A stretch of 64,000 nt of DNA, taken from contig NZ_JAEKJZ010000008.1 in the NCBI RefSeq assembly GCF_017309185.1, positions 1 through 64,000 of the forward strand. Direction: 5' to 3'. Below are positions 58,046 to 64,000 of the stretch, one piece after another. Below the pieces are notes generated by a model. The model made no database searches. It was not told where the DNA came from and saw only the letters and a list, made by a program, of their open reading frames with translations. The first letter of the stretch is position 1. Every line of letters begins with the position of its first letter. The stretch comes from Roseibium aggregatum (GTDB lineage: Bacteria; Pseudomonadota; Alphaproteobacteria; Rhizobiales; Stappiaceae). The position numbers were made by a program, and so were the translations under genes.

Positions 58046-59014
58046 ATGCTGCGCTTCATCGCCCTTCGCCTGGTCAAGGCGGCGGTCATCCTGATCGCCA
58101 TCGTGACGCTGAACTTCTTTCTCATTCACGCAGCGCCCGGCGACCCCGCCGCCGTCATGGCCGGTGAGGCCGGCGCCGCGGACGAGATTTTCCTGCAACA
58201 GCTCAAGGAGCAGTTCGGGCTCGACAAGCCGCTGCTGACCCAGCTCGGCATCTATCTGGCCGGTGTGGTTCAGCTCGATCTCGGCTTTTCCTACCGTCAG
58301 CAGATGCCCGTGGCCGAGCTGATCTGGGACCGGCTTCCGGCAACCCTGCTCCTGACGACCGCGGCCTTCGTCATCTCGCTTGTCCTCGGCACACTCGCCG
58401 GCGTGCTGGCGTCCGCCCGGGTCGGCAAGTGGTCGGACACGCTCATTTCCACGGTCGCCCTGCTCTTTTACGCCACACCGCTCTACTGGGCCGCTCTGAT
58501 GGCGGTGCTTCTGTTTTCCGTCCAGCTCAACTGGCTGCCCGGGTTCGGTTACGAGACCGTCGGCGGCAATTACACCGGGTTCGCCCGCGTGCTCGACATC
58601 GCCCAGCATCTGATCCTGCCCGCCTCGACCCTCGGCCTGTTCTTCATGGCGGTCTACATGCGCATGACCCGCGCCTCGATGCTGGAAGTCTCGACCCTCG
58701 ACTTCGTCAAGACGGCCCGCGCCAAGGGTTTGAAACCGGGCCTCATCCAGAGGCGCCACATCTTCCGCAATGCCATGCTGCCGGTTGTCACCCTTGCAGG
58801 CCTTCAGGCCGGACAGCTCGTCGGCGGCGCGGTGCTGACTGAAACGGTCTTCGCCTGGCCGGGTATCGGCCGGCTGATGTTCGACGCTCTCGCCCAGCGC
58901 GACTACAATGTTCTCCTCGGCGTCTTCTTCGTTTCCGCCGCCATGGTGCTTCTCTTCAACCTGGTCACCGACATCCTCTACCGGGTTGTCGACCCGAGAA
59001 TAAGGGCATCGTGA
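58046..59014 (+). CDS. ABC transporter permease, DppB type
   Basis: 322 aa, six membrane helices. It opens LRFIALRLVKAAVILIAIVTLNFFLIHAAPGDPA, typical for DppB (key residues PGDPA). The EAA loop is KTARAKGLKPGLIQRRHIFRNAMLPVVTLAG, in key form ARAKGL.....RH..RNA..P. It forms the channel with the DppC-type partner, which overlaps its end by 4 nt. Confidence 0.92.
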   Translation: MLRFIALRLVKAAVILIAIVTLNFFLIHAAPGDPAAVMAGEAGAADEIFLQQLKEQFGLDKPLLTQLGIYLAGVVQLDLGFSYRQQMPVAELIWDRLPATLLLTTAAFVISLVLGTLAGVLASARVGKWSDTLISTVALLFYATPLYWAALMAVLLFSVQLNWLPGFGYETVGGNYTGFARVLDIAQHLILPASTLGLFFMAVYMRMTRASMLEVSTLDFVKTARAKGLKPGLIQRRHIFRNAMLPVVTLAGLQAGQLVGGAVLTETVFAWPGIGRLMFDALAQRDYNVLLGVFFVSAAMVLLFNLVTDILYRVVDPRIRAS

Positions 59015-59853
59015 TGCGGGATTTCTGGTCCAGATTCAAACGCAACCGGGGCGCCGTGGCGGGCCTCGCGATCCTTGTGATCGTGGTCGCCGTCGCCGCA
59101 CTCGCTCCCGTCCTGTTTCCGCAATCGCCCTGGAAAATGGTTCAGCGGCCGTTCCTGCCGCCATTGACCATGGACGCCCTGCCGCTCGGCACCGACGCGC
59201 TTGGACGCAACGTGCTGTCGGGCCTTGCCTACGGCGCCCAGGTCTCCCTTCTGATCGGACTGGTCTCCACCGTGGTGTCGCTCCTGATCGGCATTCCGAT
59301 CGGTGCCCTTGCCGGCTATTTCGGCGGGTGGGTCGACGATGGACTGATGCGGTTCACCGAGTTCTTCCAGACGGTGCCGAACTTCGCGCTCGCCATCGTG
59401 CTCGTCGCCATTTTCGAGCCGAGCGTGCAGTCGATCATCGGCGCCATCGCCATCGTCAGCTGGCCGCCGGTCGCGCGTCTCGTGCGCGGCGAGGTGCTGT
59501 CGCTGCGTTCGCGCGAATACGTGGAAGCCGCGATCCTTTCGGGCCAGAAGAACAGCACCATCATTCTGCGCCAGATCCTGCCGAACACATTGTCGCCGAT
59601 CATCGTGCTGGCGTCCCTGATGGTCGCGACCGCCATCCTTCTGGAATCCTCCCTCTCCTTCCTGGGGCTTGGCGATCCGAACCTGATGTCCTGGGGGTAC
59701 ATGATCGGCGCCGCGCGCACCGTGATCCGCCAGGCCTGGTGGCTCTCCTTCTTTCCGGGCTTCGCGATCCTGATGACGGTGCTCGCCCTCAATCTCATCG
59801 GCGAAGGGCTGAACGACGCTCTGAACCCGCGCCTGTCGAGAAAGGGGAAATAG
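59011..59853 (+). CDS. ABC transporter permease, DppC type
   Basis: 280 aa. The N-terminal WSRFKRNRGAVAGLAILVIVV is the usual DppC start, with LGTDALGRNVLSGLAYG after the first helix and the EAA loop EYVEAAILSGQKNSTIILRQILPN. It pairs with the DppB-type permease. The ATG overlaps the upstream stop (ATGA). Confidence 0.92.
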   Translation: MMRDFWSRFKRNRGAVAGLAILVIVVAVAALAPVLFPQSPWKMVQRPFLPPLTMDALPLGTDALGRNVLSGLAYGAQVSLLIGLVSTVVSLLIGIPIGALAGYFGGWVDDGLMRFTEFFQTVPNFALAIVLVAIFEPSVQSIIGAIAIVSWPPVARLVRGEVLSLRSREYVEAAILSGQKNSTIILRQILPNTLSPIIVLASLMVATAILLESSLSFLGLGDPNLMSWGYMIGAARTVIRQAWWLSFFPGFAILMTVLALNLIGEGLNDALNPRLSRKGK

Positions 59854-59856
59854 GCC

Positions 59857-61485
59857 ATGACCGACACCTCCTCCGTTCTCCAGATCAAGGGGCTGCAGAT
59901 CGCGCTTCCCGAAGGCGCCGACCGGCCCTTCGCCGTCGACGACGTGTCCTATGATCTGAAAGCCGGCGAGATCCTCTGCATCGTCGGCGAAAGCGGCTCC
60001 GGCAAGTCCATGTCGGCGAACGCCATGATGGGCCTGCTGCCCGATCTTGTCCGTCCGACGGCGGGCGAGATCCTGTTTCACGACACCGATCTCTTGAAGC
60101 TCTCCGAAGACGCGCTGCGCGACCTGCGCGGCAAGAAGATCGCCATGATCTTTCAGGAGCCCATGTCGGCGCTCAATCCGCTGATGCGGGTGGACGACCA
60201 GATCGCCGAGGTTTTCGAGGCGCATGATCTGCTTTCGCCGGCAGAACGCCGGACAAGGGCGATCGAGCTCCTGACCGAGGTCGGCATTCCCGATCCGGAA
60301 AAGGCGGCACGGGCCTACCCGTTCCAGCTCTCCGGCGGACAGCGTCAGCGGGTGATGATCGCAATGGCGCTTGCCCTCGAGCCCGAGATCCTGATCGCCG
60401 ACGAGCCGACCACCGCGCTCGACGTGACGACCCAGGCGCAGATTCTGAAGCTGATCGCCGACCTTCAGGAACGCCACGGCATGGCGGTGATGTTCATAAC
60501 CCACGATTTCGGCGTGGTGGCGGAAATCGCCGACCGGGTCGCGGTGATGCAGCTGGGCAAGATCGTCGAGCATGGCAATGCCGACGAAGTGCTGGATCAT
60601 CCGCAGCACGACTACACGCGCAAGCTGATCGCGGCGATCCCGAAACTTCATGCAGACGACGCGGAAGAAGCAGACACGAAAAAGACCGCTCTCGAGGTGA
60701 TCGGCCTCACGAAAACCTACCGCTCCGGCGGTGGATTGTTCGGCGGGCCGGAGCGGGTCGTTCACGCGGTCAACGATATCAGCTTCAAGCTCGGCGTCGG
60801 AGAGACGCTTGGGGTCGTCGGTGAAAGCGGATCGGGCAAATCCAGCGTCGGGCGCTGCCTCGTCCGCCTGCAGGACCCCGACCAGGGTTCGGTGCTGCTG
60901 GACGGCGAGGACATGGCCACGCTGACCGGCGAGAAACTGCGCACGGTACGCAAGTCGATCCAGATGATCTTCCAGGACCCGTTCGCCTCGCTCAATCCGC
61001 GCAGCAAGATCGGCCGGATCATCGCCGAAGGTCCGATCGCCCATGGCGTTCCCGCCAAGCAGGCCTACGCGAAAGCCGCCGAACTCCTGGACCTGGTCGG
61101 CCTGGACCCATCGGCCATCGACCGGTATCCGCACGAGTTTTCCGGCGGACAAAGGCAACGTATCGGCATTGCCCGCGCGCTTGCGCTCGAGCCTGAAATC
61201 ATCATCGCCGACGAGGCCGTTTCCGCGCTCGACGTTTCGATCCAGGCTCAGGTGCTGGATCTTCTGGACGACCTGAAGACGCGCCTGAACCTGTCGCTCG
61301 TGTTCATCACCCACGACCTCAGGGTCGCCGCCCAGATCTGCGACCGGATCGCCGTGATGCAGAAAGGCAATCTGGTCGAACTCGGCACGGCGAGCGACAT
61401 TTTCAACAATCCGAAAAGCGACTACACGCGCTCCCTGATCGAAGCCATTCCCGGACGGGAAAAGGAACTGGCGGCAGCAGGCTGA
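59857..61485 (+). CDS. Fused dipeptide-type ABC ATP-binding protein (DppD-DppF)
   Basis: 542 aa with two complete ATPase halves. First half: Walker A VGESGSGKSM, signature LSGGQRQR, Walker B EILIADEPTTALD, H-loop FITHD. Second half from about residue 285: VGESGSGKSS, FSGGQRQRIG, EIIIADEAVSALD, FITHD. The second Walker B has Ala instead of Pro (DEAVSALD), common in this family. It powers transport by the two permeases. It lies 3 nt after dppC. Confidence 0.93.
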   Translation: MTDTSSVLQIKGLQIALPEGADRPFAVDDVSYDLKAGEILCIVGESGSGKSMSANAMMGLLPDLVRPTAGEILFHDTDLLKLSEDALRDLRGKKIAMIFQEPMSALNPLMRVDDQIAEVFEAHDLLSPAERRTRAIELLTEVGIPDPEKAARAYPFQLSGGQRQRVMIAMALALEPEILIADEPTTALDVTTQAQILKLIADLQERHGMAVMFITHDFGVVAEIADRVAVMQLGKIVEHGNADEVLDHPQHDYTRKLIAAIPKLHADDAEEADTKKTALEVIGLTKTYRSGGGLFGGPERVVHAVNDISFKLGVGETLGVVGESGSGKSSVGRCLVRLQDPDQGSVLLDGEDMATLTGEKLRTVRKSIQMIFQDPFASLNPRSKIGRIIAEGPIAHGVPAKQAYAKAAELLDLVGLDPSAIDRYPHEFSGGQRQRIGIARALALEPEIIIADEAVSALDVSIQAQVLDLLDDLKTRLNLSLVFITHDLRVAAQICDRIAVMQKGNLVELGTASDIFNNPKSDYTRSLIEAIPGREKELAAAG

Positions 61486-61491
61486 ATTTTC

Positions 61492-62805
61492 ATGCAGGAC
61501 AGTCAATCAGTGGACGATACCCTCCGCCAGGCGATACTGGATTCCGTTGAAGCGGGCTTTGACGATCAGATCGCCTTTACCTCCGACCTGATCCGCTTTC
61601 CCTCCCTGCGCGGACAGGAAAAACCGGCCCAGGAATTCATGCAGGCCGAGCTTGCGAAACGCGGTTATGCCGTCGAAACCTTCGCCATCGACGTCAGCAA
61701 GATCCACAATCACCCCGGCTTCTCGCCGGTAACGGTCAGCTATGCCGACGCCCTGAACGTGGTCGCGACGCATACGCCCCGGGAAGTCGCCGGCAAGTCT
61801 CTCATCCTGAACGGCCACATGGACGTGGTGCCGGAAGGACCCCACGACCTGTGGGAGGTGTCCCCCCCTTACGAGCCCAAGTGCGAAGGCGACTGGCTGT
61901 ACGGGCGCGGCGGCGGCGACATGAAGGCCGGTATCGCCGCCAACCTCTTCGCCCTCGACGCGCTGAAGCGGCTCGGTTATCAGCCGGCGGCCAAGGTGCA
62001 TTTTCAGAGCGTGGTCGAGGAGGAGTGCACCGGCAACGGCGCGCTTGCCTGTCTGGTGGAAGGCTATACGGCGGACGCCGCGATCATTCCCGAACCCGAG
62101 GACGAGATGCTCGTGCGCGCCAATGTCGGCGTTCTCTGGTTCGAGGTGCTGGTCGCCGGTCATCCGGTTCACGTCCGCGAGGCCGGAACCGGCGCCAACG
62201 CCATCGAAGCCAGCTACCGGGTGATCGAAAGCCTGAAGCGCATGACCGAGACGTGGAACGCGCAGAAGGCCAACTATCCCTACTTCGAAGACCTCGACCA
62301 TCCGATCAACTTCAATGTCGGCAAGATCGAGGGTGGCGACTGGGCCTCCACGGTGGCCGCCTGGTGCAAACTTCATTGCCGGATCGCGATCTATCCGGGC
62401 GACGATCCCAAGGACCGCGCACGCGAGATCGAGGAACATCTGGCAAGGGATCTCGGCGAGGACAGTTTCCTGGGCAACCGGCCTCCGGAAATAACCTGGA
62501 ACGGCTTTTTCGCGCGGGGCTACGTGCTGGAAGAAAACGGCGATGCCGAGAAGGCCCTGGCCGAGGCTCACCGCTATGCCACGGGCAGCGATCTTCAGAG
62601 CTTCGTCACCCCCGGCTATCTCGACGCCCGGGTCTTCGTCATCTACGCGGACATGCCGTGTCTGGTCTACGGACCGATTACGGAAAACATTCACGGTTTC
62701 GACGAGCGGGTCAGCCTGTCGTCGATCAAGCGCGTGACCGGGGCGATTGCCCTGTTCATTGCGGACTGGTGCGGATTGGAGCGGATCGGCGATGCAAACC
62801 TCTGA
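61492..62805 (+). CDS. M20-family metallohydrolase (ArgE/DapE-type deacylase)
   Basis: 437 aa. Metal-binding motifs: LNGHMDVVPEGP, GRGGGDMKAGIAAN and the catalytic Glu pair in VVEEECTGNGA. A dimerisation domain lies in the middle (KANYPYFEDLDHPINFNVGKIEGGDW). M20 enzymes hydrolyse N-acyl amino acids or dipeptides. Downstream of a dipeptide-type importer it probably opens an amide bond of the imported compound. It starts 6 nt after the ATPase gene and its end overlaps the next gene. Confidence 0.88.
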   Translation: MQDSQSVDDTLRQAILDSVEAGFDDQIAFTSDLIRFPSLRGQEKPAQEFMQAELAKRGYAVETFAIDVSKIHNHPGFSPVTVSYADALNVVATHTPREVAGKSLILNGHMDVVPEGPHDLWEVSPPYEPKCEGDWLYGRGGGDMKAGIAANLFALDALKRLGYQPAAKVHFQSVVEEECTGNGALACLVEGYTADAAIIPEPEDEMLVRANVGVLWFEVLVAGHPVHVREAGTGANAIEASYRVIESLKRMTETWNAQKANYPYFEDLDHPINFNVGKIEGGDWASTVAAWCKLHCRIAIYPGDDPKDRAREIEEHLARDLGEDSFLGNRPPEITWNGFFARGYVLEENGDAEKALAEAHRYATGSDLQSFVTPGYLDARVFVIYADMPCLVYGPITENIHGFDERVSLSSIKRVTGAIALFIADWCGLERIGDANL

Positions 62806-63772
62806 CATGAAAACACCTGTCGTCGAGGGGGTTTATCTCGGCGAACGCTTCGACTTGAATGCGCATTACGGTGCGGTCTTCGCTCCCTACGCGGATCGCA
62901 TCCGGCTGCGCAGCCCCGGCGAGATCGACGATCCCGAGAGCATCCGTTTCGCCCTGGCCTGGTATCCGGCGGACGATGCCTTCACCGCCTATCCCAATCT
63001 GAAGCTGGCGTGCTCGATCGCGGCCGGGGTCGACAGTATCCTGGCCTGTCCGAGCCTGCCGGACGCGGCCTATGTCACCCGTGTCCAGGACGACAGCCAG
63101 GCCGATCTCATGGCCGGCTTCGCCGCCTGGCAGGTGGTCTGGCATCACCGTAATATGGGCTTTTATCTGGACCGTCAGGCCAAAAGCATCTGGGAGCATC
63201 AGGACTTCGACGCGGCCCCGTCCCCCTGCGACTACACGGTGGGTCTGCTCGGCTACGGGCTGATGGGCAGGGCGGTCGCACGAGCTGTCGCCGCCATGGG
63301 GTTCCCGGTTGTCGCGGCGGCGCGCAGCACCCCGACCACCCCTTCGCCTGCCGGCGTGAGCTTCGAAACCGGCATGGGGTCCGTCGAACGTGTCGCGGCA
63401 CGCGCCCAGGCATTGATCAACGTTCTGCCGCTGACACCGGCGACCGAAGGCATCCTGAACAAGGACCTGTTCGACCTGATGCCACGGGGTGCTCGGCTGA
63501 TCCAGATCGGCCGGGGCGAACATCTTGTCGACGCGGATCTCGTCGCGGCCCTCGACAGCGGCCAGCTTGGCGGCGCCTCGCTGGACGTCTTCCATACCGA
63601 GCCGCTTCCCCCCGACCACCCCTGGTGGACCGACGACCGCATCCTGATCACGCCGCACCAGGCCAGCGATTCCTCCCGCCACCTGATGGCGAAACAAGTC
63701 GTTCAGGCCGCCTGTGACGTCGCCTTGGGCAAGGCCCCCAAAAACACCGTCGACCATTCCAGAGGCTATTGA
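62792..63772 (+). CDS. D-2-hydroxyacid dehydrogenase, glyoxylate/hydroxypyruvate reductase A-like
   Basis: 326 aa from the ATG at 62792 (overlaps the M20 gene by 14 nt); the ATG at 62807 is the alternative. NAD-binding GLLGYGLMGRAVARAVAAMG, catalytic Arg in LIQIGRGEHLVD, Glu in VFHTEPLPPDHPWW and His in ILITPHQASDSS. The last feature, PPDHPWW, is typical of the GhrA branch. It should reduce or oxidise a 2-oxo/2-hydroxy acid made from the imported compound. Confidence 0.85.
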   Translation: MQTSDMKTPVVEGVYLGERFDLNAHYGAVFAPYADRIRLRSPGEIDDPESIRFALAWYPADDAFTAYPNLKLACSIAAGVDSILACPSLPDAAYVTRVQDDSQADLMAGFAAWQVVWHHRNMGFYLDRQAKSIWEHQDFDAAPSPCDYTVGLLGYGLMGRAVARAVAAMGFPVVAAARSTPTTPSPAGVSFETGMGSVERVAARAQALINVLPLTPATEGILNKDLFDLMPRGARLIQIGRGEHLVDADLVAALDSGQLGGASLDVFHTEPLPPDHPWWTDDRILITPHQASDSSRHLMAKQVVQAACDVALGKAPKNTVDHSRGY

Positions 63773-63794
63773 AGCCCGGAGAGAAAGCCAGCCG

Positions 63795-64000
63795 ATGAAA
63801 GCCATATTCGACGAGCGTCAGCTCAAGCACAATCCGGCCCGCTATTTCCGGCGCGGGGCCTATATACCCCATCCCGAACAGCCCGAGCGCGCCATTCTGA
63901 TCCGCGACATGCTGATCAAGAACGGGTTTCCCATCGAGACGCCGGGCGATCACGGCGTTGAACCGATCAAGGCGGTTCACGACCCGGACTATGTCGACTT
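63795..64000 (+). CDS. Histone-deacetylase-family acetylpolyamine amidohydrolase, 5' part
   Basis: 68 codons visible before the window ends. MKAIFDERQLKHNPARYFRRG, given in key form as AIFDE....H.P..Y...G, and the following PHPEQPERA...I......G and AVHDPDYVDF match the N-terminus of bacterial acetylpolyamine aminohydrolases. These Zn enzymes remove acetyl groups from N-acetylated diamines and polyamines. With the M20 gene this suggests that the operon degrades an N-acylated amine. Confidence 0.8.
   Translation, partial: MKAIFDERQLKHNPARYFRRGAYIPHPEQPERAILIRDMLIKNGFPIETPGDHGVEPIKAVHDPDYVD

Noticed and set aside
56413..58125. 570-codon minus-strand frame opposite the peptide-binding protein
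   Set aside because: Composition and lack of motifs mark it as a shadow of the binding-protein gene.

Overview
The window looks like chromosomal DNA of a GC-rich, metabolically versatile alphaproteobacterium. The LysR-type PcaQ next to pobA and the pca genes, the carnitine genes, the TRAP and tripartite tricarboxylate transporters and the CpaB/CpaC/TadD proteins together suggest a marine or plant-associated member of the Hyphomicrobiales/Rhodobacterales, perhaps close to Roseibium/Labrenzia. That placement is inference; no rRNA or tRNA gene was seen.

Region by region: 1-5200 is an AT-richer accessory patch. It holds the tail of an IS3-type transposase, an IS-truncated OLD-type ATPase/TOPRIM nuclease with a small following gene, a HAD phosphatase-like protein fused to membrane helices, decayed gene fragments and a PH-like membrane protein. 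A large autotransporter (5542-9753), an AraC regulator and a partial tad/cpa pilus locus (11397-15429) follow. At 15993-21256 a GntR regulator, an atypical SDR and an Asp/Glu racemase/arylmalonate-decarboxylase-like enzyme lie divergent to a TctCBA transporter. At 21386-23999 there is a taurine/thiamine-precursor type ABC importer, then a divergent HxlR/SDR pair.

25564-33689 reads as a gamma-butyrobetaine/crotonobetaine/carnitine to glycine betaine pathway: NDP-forming CoA ligase, acyl-CoA dehydrogenase, CaiD-like hydratase, carnitine dehydrogenase fused to a thioesterase, a beta-keto acid cleavage enzyme (BKACE), an SDR and a divergent AraC-type regulator. 33794-38968 holds accessory genes of a PQQ-dependent alcohol oxidation system with a two-component system, but no alcohol dehydrogenase. 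38995-46170 is the protocatechuate branch: pcaQ divergent from pobA-pcaD-pcaC-pcaH-pcaG, then a second BKACE and pcaB. The BKACE sits where beta-ketoadipate CoA-transferase/thiolase genes might be expected.

46315-54463 carries a TRAP transporter, an IclR regulator divergent to a ThDP-dependent enzyme, and nagA with a ROK kinase. 54558-64000 is a GntR-controlled catabolic unit: class II aldolase, dipeptide-type ABC transporter, M20 deacylase, D-2-hydroxyacid dehydrogenase and the start of an acetylpolyamine-deacetylase-like gene. Most of the window is transporter plus catabolic enzyme plus dedicated regulator modules. The most notable points are the BKACE inside the pca operon, the HAD-membrane fusion in the defence-like patch, the carnitine cluster with an NDP-forming ligase, and several well-formed operator palindromes.
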